Assembly (NCBI GenBank): GCA_947623855.1
Contig: CANQHW010000003.1
Span: 1-21,075 of the forward strand
Reading direction: 5' to 3'
DNA from: an uncultured Bacilli bacterium
GTDB lineage: Bacteria; Bacillota_I; Bacilli_A; RF39; UBA660
DNA: 21,075 nucleotides
Shown here: piece by piece, positions 1-7,644 of the stretch
Numbering within the stretch: the first letter of the stretch is position 1
Layout of the letters: every line of letters begins with the position of its first letter
Program-made: the position numbers and the translations under genes
The notes under the pieces: generated by a model
Seen by the model: only the letters and a program-made list of their open reading frames with translations
Database searches by the model: none
What the model was told of the DNA's origin: nothing

Positions 1-74
1 TATAAAATAAATTTTATTCAATGTTTTCATGACTATGTGTGCCTTGAACGAAGTGAAAGGAATGTGAGGATTTT

Positions 75-533
75 ATGGAAGAAGAAGTAATAACGGATTT
101 AGGGACAGTACTTAAGGTTATTGAAGCGATGAATGCTAGGTTTGGGGAAGTAATGGAAAGTATTTGTCCAACGAATCCGCATAGAGATCCGTATAATTAT
201 TATTTAACTGGAAGTTGTGTAGCTTATGCGGAGATTTTACACGAAGTGTTTAAGGGATATGCTCGTTTTTGTTGTACGAAGAGTCATGCTTTTGTAAGAA
301 TAGGGAATTATTATGTAGATGTAACAGGAGTGTATAATGATGCACAATTTAAGAGAGTAGAGTTTGAGGAGTTTTCATTAGAAGATGAACCATATTTTTA
401 TATGGCTACTATACCTTTTGGAAGAAATAATAGTGAGGTAGAAAATAAAGTTCAAGCAGCTTTAATTAATATTGGAAAAGAAGAATTAGCTAAAATATTA
501 AATACTAAGTTACAAAATAAAAATACTCGTTAA
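75..533 (+). CDS. Small protein with transglutaminase-like Cys-His-Asp pattern
   Basis: A 152-residue soluble protein without signal peptide or membrane segment. I do not recognise a named family. The central part reads GSC48 at the start of a helix-like stretch (VAYAEILHEVF), then SH71AFV, then NYYVD82VTG. This order and spacing, especially His-hydrophobic followed by a Tyr-hydrophobic-Asp-x-Thr strand, resembles the core of the transglutaminase-like cysteine peptidase superfamily, where Cys, His and Asp form the catalytic triad. That is a fold inference from three residues and their context, not a family match. The tail is Lys/Asn-rich. The ATG follows GTGAGGA with a 4-base spacer. The gene is followed at once by a hairpin shared with the convergent cyclophilin remnant. 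It could equally be a non-enzymatic protein; the reading frame itself is secure. Confidence 0.8.
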   Translation: MEEEVITDLGTVLKVIEAMNARFGEVMESICPTNPHRDPYNYYLTGSCVAYAEILHEVFKGYARFCCTKSHAFVRIGNYYVDVTGVYNDAQFKRVEFEEFSLEDEPYFYMATIPFGRNNSEVENKVQAALINIGKEELAKILNTKLQNKNTR

Positions 534-552
534 AAGAGTATTTAATTTTTTT
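521..552. terminator. Bidirectional intrinsic terminator
   Basis: A perfect 8-bp stem, AAATACTC paired with GAGTATTT around a 7-base loop (521-543), is followed by AATTTTTTT on the plus strand and by a T-rich run on the minus strand. It ends the plus gene at 533 and the convergent minus operon, whose last stop codon lies inside it. Confidence 0.85.
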
Positions 553-1149
553 CAGGTTCTTCGTAAGTAACCCCTTTAGTATCCACTAAAGCTTTTTTAA
601 TGGTTAAGTTTTTGGCTAGTTTACCAGATTCGGTATCAGCAACTTTTTCGGTTTTTTCAATTTTTTCAATAATATCAAAGCCTTCAATTACTTTACCAAA
701 AGCGGCATAACTATTGTCTAAGGATGATGCTCTATCTAAACAGATAAAGAACTGACTGCCAGCACTATTTGGAAGGTTACTTCGTGCCATAGAAACTACA
801 CCTTTTTCGTGTTTTAATGTATTTTTATAAAACTTATTATTTAAAAATTCACCGTAGATAGAATAACCTGGACCACCACTTCCGGTACTAGACGATGGAA
901 GGTATTATTATCATAAAAGCCACTTTTGACTAAAGATATAAAGTTATTGACAGTATTGGGAGCATATTCAGGATATAGTTCAATAACTATTGCTCCATAA
1001 CCTTGGATATCCATGGCTACAACGGGGTTTTTATCACCATAATTTATGGTACTTTCATTTCCTTTAATATCAAAATCGATATCTAAGTTTTTGGTACCAC
1101 AACCGGTTAATAAGATAAGAGTTATACACAATAAAAGAATTTTTTTCAT
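542..1149 (-). pseudogene. Lipoprotein cyclophilin (peptidyl-prolyl isomerase), frameshifted
   Basis: The 5' part (1149 down to about 895) encodes a lipoprotein signal peptide with lipobox LTGC and the cyclophilin start (VAMDIQGYGAIVIELYP, then NTFHR). It then leaves frame and stops at 841. The other part continues in a different frame with TGSGGPGYSIYGEF, the MARS and NSAGSQFFI core motifs, and runs to 542. The segment that should join them (family pattern FHR-x-x-P-G-F-x-x-QGGDP) is missing, including the conserved Gln. The damage is a deletion of about 40 bases and not a point frameshift: the junction at 892-899 can be read both as the FHR codons and as codons for PSSS preceding TGSGG. An intact protein would be a surface-anchored prolyl isomerase helping fold exported proteins. 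Its ATG lies 2 bases after the dut stop, so it is the last gene of that operon. A sequencing or assembly error cannot be excluded. Confidence 0.85.
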
Positions 1150-1151
1150 AA

Positions 1152-1610
1152 TTATTTATCGGTAGAACCGAATCCTCCTTTACGGATGCCGGTAGCGTGG
1201 TCATTATCAATTGGTAAGAACTTCATAAATATGACTTGACCTATAGCATCTCCTTTTTTAATCTCTAAGTCGTGGTCTAAGATATTGTAATATTGGAAAT
1301 AAAAGTGACCATCATTACTTTCATTACCATAATAATCGGCATCAACAATACCAATACTGTTAGCCATTACTAATCCTTTTTTAGGACCAGAACTACGGTT
1401 TACTAAGATAAAGTATTCATCATCTTGGCAATAAGCTTTAAGCCCCGTGGGAACTAGGGTAGGTTTACCTCCTAAGGTAAAGGGGGGGATGACGATATCT
1501 TCTGCGGCTTCAATATCATAAGCAGCAGAGTGGGCCGTTTTCCTTTCGGGAAGATGAATATCTTTATCTTCCCAGCCTTTGGCTATTTCAAAACCTCTTA
1601 ATTTTTCCAT
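1152..1610 (-). CDS. dut: dUTP diphosphatase (dUTPase)
   Basis: Hydrolyses dUTP to dUMP and pyrophosphate, keeping uracil out of DNA and supplying dUMP for thymidylate synthesis. All five motifs of the trimeric dUTPase family are visible in the 152-residue protein: AAYDIEA (29-35), NRSSG (71-75, the phosphate-binding RSS), GIVDADYYG (87-95, with the Asp and Tyr that select uracil and deoxyribose), GDAIGQVIF (120-128) and the C-terminal GGFGST (145-150) that closes over the substrate. Between motifs 3 and 4 there is an extra Asn/Asp/aromatic-rich stretch (97-109). An upstream in-frame ATG exists at 1652, but the ATG at 1610 has AAAGG nine bases before it and starts with the usual family N-terminus. 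It is the middle gene of a regulator-dut-cyclophilin operon that diverges from nrdDG, so both sides concern nucleotide supply. Confidence 0.93.
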   Translation of the reverse strand: MEKLRGFEIAKGWEDKDIHLPERKTAHSAAYDIEAAEDIVIPPFTLGGKPTLVPTGLKAYCQDDEYFILVNRSSGPKKGLVMANSIGIVDADYYGNESNDGHFYFQYYNILDHDLEIKKGDAIGQVIFMKFLPIDNDHATGIRKGGFGSTDK

Positions 1611-1638
1611 AATACACAACCTTTCATAAGTAATTATA

Positions 1639-2271
1639 TCATATTTTATCATATAAGAGAGTAATTCTGCGACCTTTAGTAGTAATTAAACCTTCTTCTT
1701 TTAAATATTTTAGTTCTCTTGTCATTGCACAGCGATCAACTGCTAGGTAATCAGCTAGATCGCTAAAGCTAAAGGGTAAATAGATTACTTTGGTACCATA
1801 ATTAGCGCGGGCGATATTAAAGTATTCTAGTAAGCGATTACGAATGGTTTTTTTAGTAAGTATTTCTATTCTTTCATTTTTTTCTTGCATTTTGGAGGAA
1901 GTTATTTGTAGTAAGTTTTTAATAAATTGATTATAACTTTCGGTATTGAGGTTAAGATTTAAAATCTGTTCATAATCTAAGATATAAAGAAGAGTATCTT
2001 CTTTGGTAATTATTTCATATTCATTGCCATTTATATGAGATATAATGGTGCCGAAGATATCATTTTGTTTAAGTTCTTCGATTAAACTTTGGTCACCATT
2101 GTAGTCGGTTTTAATTATTTGTAAAGAACCGTAAACGATAATGCCAATTAGATTGGAGCTTTTGATATAGGGTAAAATATTGGAATTTTTACGGTAAAAA
2201 AGGGGAGTTGCTTCGAAATTACGAAGTAAAATTTTTTGGTTGCGGTTGCTAATATTTTCAAATACTTGCAT
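1639..2271 (-). CDS. Crp/Fnr-family transcription regulator
   Basis: A 210-residue protein with an N-terminal cyclic-nucleotide-binding-like beta-barrel (about 10-120, including NDIFGTIIS near 70-78), a long dimerisation helix (about 122-150) and a C-terminal winged helix-turn-helix (about 168-197: FSDLADYLAVDR then MTRELKYLKEEGLI), the Crp-type arrangement. It has a single Cys (181, inside the HTH), so it lacks the N-terminal Cys cluster of E. coli-type Fnr and should not bind a 4Fe-4S cluster that way; the effector is unknown. The start at 2271 is preferred to the upstream ATG at 2331 because AGAGGTG precedes it at a suitable distance and the protein then begins like its family. It is first in an operon with dut and diverges from nrdD, whose promoter region carries a 16-bp palindrome fitting a Crp-type dimer. 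By position it is the likely regulator of nrdDG and of itself. Confidence 0.9.
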   Translation of the reverse strand: MQVFENISNRNQKILLRNFEATPLFYRKNSNILPYIKSSNLIGIIVYGSLQIIKTDYNGDQSLIEELKQNDIFGTIISHINGNEYEIITKEDTLLYILDYEQILNLNLNTESYNQFIKNLLQITSSKMQEKNERIEILTKKTIRNRLLEYFNIARANYGTKVIYLPFSFSDLADYLAVDRCAMTRELKYLKEEGLITTKGRRITLLYDKI

Positions 2272-2293
2272 TATTTTACACCTCTTTAATAAA

Positions 2294-2322
2294 ATTTTAA
2301 CATAAATTGTAAAATGTTGCAA
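2294..2322 (-). promoter_or_regulatory. Promoter of the Crp/Fnr-dut operon
   Basis: On the minus strand TTGCAA (2322-2317) and TAAAAT (2299-2294) are 17 bases apart, and the -10 is preceded by TGT, an extended -10. The -35 is one half of the palindrome at 2315-2330, so a protein bound there would block it. Confidence 0.55.
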
Positions 2323-2330
2323 TTGCAACA
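2315..2330. promoter_or_regulatory. Perfect 16-bp palindrome, candidate Crp/Fnr operator
   Basis: TGTTGCAATTGCAACA is a perfect inverted repeat of the size bound by Crp/Fnr dimers. It lies between the divergent regulator and nrdD genes, is centred about 42 bases before the predicted nrdD start of transcription, and overlaps the -35 of the regulator promoter. A weaker outer inverted repeat (AACATAAATTGT at 2299-2310 against ACAATTATGTT at 2328-2338) surrounds it. The link to the neighbouring regulator is an inference. Confidence 0.65.
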
Positions 2331-2352
2331 ATTATGTTTTTTTAAATTGTGC

Positions 2353-2358
2353 TATACT
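2353..2358 (+). promoter_or_regulatory. nrdDG promoter, extended -10
   Basis: TATACT preceded by TGC forms an extended -10. The place where a -35 should be (about 2330-2335, AATTAT) does not match consensus, as expected for a promoter needing an activator at the palindrome just upstream. Transcription would start near 2365. Confidence 0.55.
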
Positions 2359-2390
2359 TTGATTGTATTATAGAAAAGGAGTAGATGTTT

Positions 2391-4553
2391 ATGAAAGTAA
2401 TTAAAAGAGATGGCCATATGGTAGATTACAGCCCCGATAAAATCGAAGCTGCAATCATGAAAGCTAATGCGGAGGTTGAGGAAGAAGAACAAGCTTCATC
2501 TACGCAGATTAAAAATATAATTAAATATATTGAAAAATTAGGTAAAAAAAGAATTTTAGTGGAAGATATTCAAGATATTATTGAAATGAAGTTAATGGCA
2601 ATAGGAAAATATGCTTTAGCTAAGAAATATATTACCTATCGTTATACAAGAGAGTTAGTAAGAAAGAGTAATACAACTGATGTGTCAATTAAAGAATTAA
2701 TTGATGGGGAAAATACTTATTGGAATACCGAAAACTCTAATAAAGATGCAAAAATTGTAACAACACAAAGAGATTATTTAGCGGGTATTACTAGTACCGA
2801 TATTACAAGAAGATTTTTATTACCAGAAGATATTGTTAAAGCTCATGATGAAGGAATAATTCACTTCCATGATGCTGACTATTTTGCGCAAAATGCGTTA
2901 CATAACTGTGATTTAATCAACCTAGAAGATATGTTACAAAATGGAACAAGTATTAATGGAGTTATGATTGAAAAACCACATAAATTCTTAACAGCGATGA
3001 CGATTGCTACGCAAATAATTACAGCGGTTACATCAAGTCAATATGGGGGAGCAACGATTACGTTAACGCATTTAGCACCATTTGTTAGAGCAAGTTATGA
3101 GAAATATTTAGAAAAATATAAGAAAAGAAAGTTTGATAAAGCGACTTGTGAAAAATATGCTAAGGAAGATTTAGCTAAGGAAGTTACGGATGGGGTTCAA
3201 ACTTTCCAATATCAAATAAATTCGATGACAACTACTAATGGGCAAGCACCTTTCTTAAGTGTTTGTATGTATTTAGGAGAGACGGAAGAATATAAAGAAG
3301 AACTGGCGATGATTATTGAAGAATTCTTAAAACAAAGAATTTTAGGTATGAAGAATGAAAAAGGGGTTTATGTTACACCAGCTTTCCCTAAACTTTTATA
3401 TATTTTAGAGGAAGATAATATTCATGAGAATAGTAAGTATTATTATTTAACGAAGTTAGCTGCCGAATGTACTTCTAAGAGAATGGTTCCAGATTATATT
3501 TCAGAAAAGATAATGAAACAACTTAAGATTGATAAAAATGGGGATGGTCAGTGTTATCCATGTATGGGATGCCGTTCTTTCTTAACGCCATATGTGGATG
3601 AGAATGGGAAACCTAAATATTATGGGAGATTTAATCAAGGAGTTGTAACTATTAACTTAGTTGATGCGGCTTTAACTAGTGATAAGGATATGGATTTATT
3701 CTGGCAAATCCTTGATGAAAGACTAGAATTATGTCATAGAGCATTACAAATAAGACATAAAAGACTTTCTAAAGCTACAAGTGATGTAGCTCCAATATTA
3801 TGGCAACATGGAGCATTAGCAAGACTTAAAAAAGGTGAATCTATTCATGATTTATTACATAATGGATATTCAACTATTTCATTAGGTTATGCTGGTTTAT
3901 ATGAATGTGTTAAATATATGACTGGTCACTCTCATACAGATAATGGAGAAGGTAAAGAATTTGGTCTTCAAGTTATGAGAAAACTTAATGAAGCTTGTAA
4001 AAAATGGAAAGAAGCCGAAAACATTGATTACAGTGTTTATGGCACTCCAATTGAATCAACGACTTATAAATTTGCCAAATGCTTAAAAGATCGTTTTGGA
4101 GTAGTAAAAGGAATAACGGATAGAGATTATATTACTAATTCATATCATGTTCCTGTATTTGAAGAGATTGATGCTTTTGAAAAATTAAAACTTGAAAGTG
4201 AATTCCAAGCTTTAAGTCCTGGAGGAGCTATATCTTATATTGAGACTCCTAACTTATCTAATAATTTAGATGTTATCTTAGAAGTAATTAAATTTATTTA
4301 TGATAATATTATGTATGCGGAGTTAAATACGAAGTTTGATTATTGTCATGAATGTGGTTATACAGGAGAGATATTAATCGATGATAATATGGAATGGTAT
4401 TGTCCTAATTGTGGAAACCGTAATCAAGATAAGATGAATGTGGCAAGAAGAACTTGTGGTTATATTGGAACCCACTTCTGGAATAAAGGTCGGACGCAAG
4501 AAATAAAAGAAAGAGTAATGCATATAGATAATAAAAATGCTACTGAAGAATAA
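2391..4553 (+). CDS. nrdD: Anaerobic (class III) ribonucleoside-triphosphate reductase
   Basis: Reduces ribonucleoside triphosphates to dNTPs without oxygen, using a glycyl radical made by NrdG. The N-terminal 90 or so residues form an ATP-cone (MKVIKRDGH to the RYTRELVRKS region) for allosteric control. The catalytic barrel follows, with the CMGCRSF active-site cysteines at 391-394. The C-terminal zinc site uses C652/C655 (CHEC) and C671/C674 (CPNC). The radical loop RRTCGYIG carries Gly690. About 720 residues is normal for the family. The ORF also has an ATG at 2385, but AAAGGAG at 2375-2381 is only 3 bases from it and 9 from the ATG at 2391, so 2391 is preferred. nrdG starts 2 bases after its stop. 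Its presence means the organism can make dNTPs anaerobically. The 16-bp palindrome upstream suggests control by the divergent Crp/Fnr-type protein. Confidence 0.97.
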   Translation: MKVIKRDGHMVDYSPDKIEAAIMKANAEVEEEEQASSTQIKNIIKYIEKLGKKRILVEDIQDIIEMKLMAIGKYALAKKYITYRYTRELVRKSNTTDVSIKELIDGENTYWNTENSNKDAKIVTTQRDYLAGITSTDITRRFLLPEDIVKAHDEGIIHFHDADYFAQNALHNCDLINLEDMLQNGTSINGVMIEKPHKFLTAMTIATQIITAVTSSQYGGATITLTHLAPFVRASYEKYLEKYKKRKFDKATCEKYAKEDLAKEVTDGVQTFQYQINSMTTTNGQAPFLSVCMYLGETEEYKEELAMIIEEFLKQRILGMKNEKGVYVTPAFPKLLYILEEDNIHENSKYYYLTKLAAECTSKRMVPDYISEKIMKQLKIDKNGDGQCYPCMGCRSFLTPYVDENGKPKYYGRFNQGVVTINLVDAALTSDKDMDLFWQILDERLELCHRALQIRHKRLSKATSDVAPILWQHGALARLKKGESIHDLLHNGYSTISLGYAGLYECVKYMTGHSHTDNGEGKEFGLQVMRKLNEACKKWKEAENIDYSVYGTPIESTTYKFAKCLKDRFGVVKGITDRDYITNSYHVPVFEEIDAFEKLKLESEFQALSPGGAISYIETPNLSNNLDVILEVIKFIYDNIMYAELNTKFDYCHECGYTGEILIDDNMEWYCPNCGNRNQDKMNVARRTCGYIGTHFWNKGRTQEIKERVMHIDNKNATEE

Positions 4554-4555
4554 TT

Positions 4556-5059
4556 ATGAGATATAATACAATTAGAAAAATGGATATTTCTAATGGTCCA
4601 GGAGTTAGAGTAAGTATCTTTATGCAAGGATGTGCTTTCCATTGTAAAAACTGTTTTAATCCGGAAACGCATGACTTTAAAGGTGGTAAAGAATTTACCG
4701 AGGAAACGATTGCGAAAGTTTTAGATTTATGTAGTAAAGAGTATATTGCGGGTTTATCAATATTAGGGGGTGAACCAATGCATCCTATTAATATTGAGGG
4801 GACGAGGCGTTTAGCGAAAGCCTTTAAAGAAAAATATCCAGATAAAACAGTGTGGGTATGGACGGGATTTTTAGTAGATAGAGATTTAATGGATAAAGAA
4901 GCTTTAAAATATATTGATGTTATTGTTGATGGTCAATATGTTGATGAACTAAGAAACCCAATGCTTAGATGGAAAGGTTCTTCTAACCAACGAGTAATTG
5001 ATGTTAAGAAGACTTTGAAAAATAAAAAAGTTGAGATTTTGGAAGAAGAATTAGTTTAG
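4556..5059 (+). CDS. nrdG: Anaerobic NTP reductase activating protein (radical SAM)
   Basis: A 167-residue radical SAM enzyme that uses a 4Fe-4S cluster and S-adenosylmethionine to place the glycyl radical on NrdD. The cluster motif Cx3Cx2C is at C26-C30-C33 (GCAFHCKNC), and the SAM-binding GGEPM lies at 71-75. The protein begins MRYNTIRKMDISNGPGVR, the usual NrdG start, and length is normal. It begins 2 bases after the nrdD stop with only a weak ribosome binding site, so translation is probably coupled to nrdD. It ends at a hairpin terminator. Confidence 0.96.
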   Translation: MRYNTIRKMDISNGPGVRVSIFMQGCAFHCKNCFNPETHDFKGGKEFTEETIAKVLDLCSKEYIAGLSILGGEPMHPINIEGTRRLAKAFKEKYPDKTVWVWTGFLVDRDLMDKEALKYIDVIVDGQYVDELRNPMLRWKGSSNQRVIDVKKTLKNKKVEILEEELV

Positions 5060-5060
5060 T

Positions 5061-5090
5061 TAAAAAGTAAGAGAGATCTTACTTTTTAGT
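5061..5090. terminator. Intrinsic terminator between convergent genes
   Basis: TAAAAAGTAAGA (5061-5072) pairs perfectly with TCTTACTTTTTA (5077-5088) around a 4-base loop. The A/T-rich arms supply a T-run in either direction, so it can end both nrdDG and the minus-strand RhuM-Doc gene. Confidence 0.8.
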
Positions 5091-5099
5091 TTGGATAAA

Positions 5100-6044
5100 T
5101 TAGACATTTTTTAGAAAATTCATTATTAAATCAATCATGATTTCTTTCTCTTTAGGATTTGATTCTGCAACTAAAAGAGTGATAGAAGCTAAAGTATTAT
5201 TATCTATTACTTTAACATTATCTTTATATAAAATGTTATTCACTTGTAAAAAGTAAATAAATATTGTAGCGGCAATTCTTTTGTTACCATCTATAAATGC
5301 ATGATTTTTAACTGTTAAATAAAGTAAATTTGCTCCTTTTTCTTCAATGCTAGGGTATACATCTTTACCATCAAATGAACCATATATATCATTTATAATA
5401 GATTTAAAATTATTATCTCGTTCTAAAGCAAATAAACTACTTTCGTTATTAAATCTTAATTTGTTAATTATTTCTAAGCATTTTTCGTAAGTAATTATCT
5501 TTTCGGATTTTTTTCCTTTTACTTTTTTAATGGTTTTATGATCATAATCGTCTAATAAATCTAGAGCCTTAGAATATTCGTTAATAACTTGTAAAATTTC
5601 TTTAGTTTCTTCACCACTAAATCTTTCATTACCTCTACTAGCAATGTTTAGAAGTTTGACAGTCTTTTCTAAATAGTTTAATCTTTTTTGATTTACAGCA
5701 TATCCTTTAATCATATAATCTTTTAATATGTTAGTTGCCCATTTTCTAAAGATAATACCATTTTGACTTTTAACACGGTACCCAACTGATATAATCATAT
5801 CTAAATTATAGTATTGAACTTTATAAGTTTTTCCATCGTTTGCAGTATGCTCAAAAAATGAGCATACTGAATTTTCTTCGAGTTCGCCATCATTATAAAT
5901 GTTTTGAATATGTCTTGTAATTGTTTTTCTATCTTTCCCAAATAATTGGGCCATTTGTTTTTGTGTTAACCACGCTGTTTCATCTTGCATATTAACTTCT
6001 AATTTTATATTTTGATTTTCAAATATTACTATTTCATTTTTCAT
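5100..6044 (-). CDS. RhuM-type HTH protein fused to Doc-like Fic domain
   Basis: A 314-residue two-domain protein. Residues about 20-120 match the RhuM family (WLTQKQMAQLFGKDRKTI, then YYNLDMIISVGYRV and FRKWATNILKDYMIKGY), whose first part looks like a helix-turn-helix. Residues about 180-314 are a Fic/Doc domain with motif HAFIDGNKRIAA at 248-259. The Lys in GNKR, in place of the second Gly of the AMP-transferring GNGR form, is the Doc variant; Doc of phage P1 phosphorylates EF-Tu, but the target here is unknown. RhuM-Fic fusions are common, poorly understood accessory genes; no separate antitoxin gene is adjacent. The ATG follows AGAGAGG by 9 bases. The gene stands alone, with its own strong promoter carrying a palindrome between -35 and -10, which suggests self-repression through the HTH. 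Confidence 0.88.
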   Translation of the reverse strand: MKNEIVIFENQNIKLEVNMQDETAWLTQKQMAQLFGKDRKTITRHIQNIYNDGELEENSVCSFFEHTANDGKTYKVQYYNLDMIISVGYRVKSQNGIIFRKWATNILKDYMIKGYAVNQKRLNYLEKTVKLLNIASRGNERFSGEETKEILQVINEYSKALDLLDDYDHKTIKKVKGKKSEKIITYEKCLEIINKLRFNNESSLFALERDNNFKSIINDIYGSFDGKDVYPSIEEKGANLLYLTVKNHAFIDGNKRIAATIFIYFLQVNNILYKDNVKVIDNNTLASITLLVAESNPKEKEIMIDLIMNFLKNV

Positions 6045-6100
6045 AACAATTTTCCTCTCTAATATTTTAAAATTTTATAATATTTTCATATCGCAAATAC

Positions 6101-6130
6101 ATTATAATACAGCAAACTTTAGTTTGTCAA
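6101..6130 (-). promoter_or_regulatory. RhuM-Doc promoter with internal palindrome
   Basis: On the minus strand TTGACA (6130-6125) and TATAAT (6106-6101), both consensus, are 18 bases apart. The spacer and the -35 edge hold the inverted repeat CAAACT-TT-AGTTTG (6113-6126), an operator-like site that would exclude RNA polymerase when bound. Confidence 0.7.
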
Positions 6131-6170
6131 TAAAAAACATTAAAAAGTTTTTCTATTTATTCGTAAAATT

Positions 6171-6179
6171 TGATATAAT
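6171..6179 (+). promoter_or_regulatory. Extended -10 promoter of the FAD dehydrogenase operon
   Basis: TGATATAAT gives a consensus TATAAT with the extended TGn. No good -35 is visible. Transcription would start near 6186, very close to the GGTGG binding site of the gene at 6200. Confidence 0.5.
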
Positions 6180-6199
6180 TAATTTGGGTGGTAAATTAA

Positions 6200-7603
6200 A
6201 TGTATGATGTAGTAATAGTAGGGGCTGGACCAGCGGGATTATTTACAGCTTATGAATTGATAACAAAAAATAAGGATTTAAAAGTAGCACTTTTAGATAT
6301 GGGTAAACTTGCTAGTAAAAGAGTGTGTCCGATGAATGTTAACAAAGATGGTATTTGTTTAAATTGTAAGCCTTGTGCTATTATGTCTGGTTATGGAGGA
6401 GCGGGGACTTTTTCGGATGGAAAGTTAAACTTTATTCCAAAACTTGGTAAAAGTGATTTATTTAAATATATGAGTCAGAGTGAAGCATACGATTTAATTA
6501 CGGAAACGGAAAGTATTTTTAATGAGTTTGGTATGAATAGTGAGACATATCCTACTAATATGGAGGAAGCTTTAAAAATAAAAGAAAAAATTGCAAAGGT
6601 GGGGGCATCTTTATTAGTTATTAAACAAAAACATTTAGGGAGTGATATGTTACCAACATATATTGAAAATTTTACGAATTATTTGAAAAATAATGGTGTG
6701 GATATTAGAGAAAATACTTATGTTTATGATGTGGTAGATAAAAAAGGGAATTATGAAGTATTATTTAAAGTAGGAAGTAAAGAAGATAAGATTAAGACTA
6801 AATATGTGGTTATTGCTCCAGGTAGAACGGGAGCGAAATGGGTCCAAGAATTAGCGGATAAATATCATATTAATTATGTTTCCCAAAGTATTGAAGTGGG
6901 AGTACGAGTTGAGGTAAGAAAAGAAATATTAAAAGAAATAACAGATGTAATATATGATCCTACGATATTTATTAAAACTTTAACTTATAATGATGAGATA
7001 AGAACTTTTTGTACTAATCCTGGGGGTTATGTTACGAAAGAAAATTATAATGGATATATTTGTGTTAATGGACATGCTTTAAAGAATAAAAAATCTTTAA
7101 ATTCGAATTTTGCGTTTATTTCGAAAGTAAATTTAACGGAACCTGTTACGAATACAAGAGAGTATGGCGAATGTATTGCAAAGATTGCGAATACTTTAGG
7201 AGATGGAAAGCCTATTATTCAAACTTTAAGAGATTTACGGATGGGGCGAAGAAGTAATATGGAGCGCATTAAAAAAAGTTTTATTGAACCAACGTTAAAA
7301 GATGTGGTAGCAGGGGATTTAGCTTTAGTTTTACCTCATCGGATTATTAAAAATATTTTAGAGGGTTTAGAAGTATTAGATAAAATAATTCCGGGTGTTA
7401 ATAATGGGGAGACTTTATTATATGGGCCAGAGATTAAATTTTTTAGTAATGAGATAGAAACTGATAATAATATGAAACTTTGCAAACATAATATGTATTT
7501 TGTAGGTGATGGTTCAGGAAAAGCAGGGAATATTGTGGCCGCTGCTGCTACAGGGTTAATTGCTGCGAAAGATATTTTAAAAAAGTATTGTAATAAAAAT
7601 TAA
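6200..7603 (+). CDS. FAD-dependent dehydrogenase (COG2509-like)
   Basis: A 467-residue flavoprotein. It opens with the dinucleotide-binding fold VVIVGAGPAG (4-12) and ends with VGDGSGKAGNIVAAA, the second FAD-contacting motif of this large oxidoreductase superfamily. Between about 43 and 75 lies a cysteine cluster (C43, C53, C56, C59) followed by SGYGGAGTFSDGKLN, the signature of the uncharacterised NAD(FAD)-utilising dehydrogenase group. Substrate and pathway are unknown; the cysteines could bind a metal or act in redox. No membrane segments. The ATG follows GGTGG by 8 bases. An unrecognised gene starts 41 bases downstream on the same strand with no terminator between, so the two probably share a transcript. 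Confidence 0.88.
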   Translation: MYDVVIVGAGPAGLFTAYELITKNKDLKVALLDMGKLASKRVCPMNVNKDGICLNCKPCAIMSGYGGAGTFSDGKLNFIPKLGKSDLFKYMSQSEAYDLITETESIFNEFGMNSETYPTNMEEALKIKEKIAKVGASLLVIKQKHLGSDMLPTYIENFTNYLKNNGVDIRENTYVYDVVDKKGNYEVLFKVGSKEDKIKTKYVVIAPGRTGAKWVQELADKYHINYVSQSIEVGVRVEVRKEILKEITDVIYDPTIFIKTLTYNDEIRTFCTNPGGYVTKENYNGYICVNGHALKNKKSLNSNFAFISKVNLTEPVTNTREYGECIAKIANTLGDGKPIIQTLRDLRMGRRSNMERIKKSFIEPTLKDVVAGDLALVLPHRIIKNILEGLEVLDKIIPGVNNGETLLYGPEIKFFSNEIETDNNMKLCKHNMYFVGDGSGKAGNIVAAAATGLIAAKDILKKYCNKN

Positions 7604-7644
7604 ATGGGTGTATTATTATATTTACGACGAAAGAAGGATTAAAC

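Noticed and set aside
1..74. Tail of an upstream gene before the first CDS
   Set aside because: One frame is open across these bases, but the stretch is too short to judge and shows no recognisable protein.
542..1149. Two separate genes in the cyclophilin region
   Set aside because: The two frames are the halves of one cyclophilin; the second has no start signal of its own and begins in the middle of the family core.
4460..4672. Minus-strand 70-codon reading frame across the nrdD-nrdG junction
   Set aside because: Lies entirely over two certain genes on the other strand and has no binding site.
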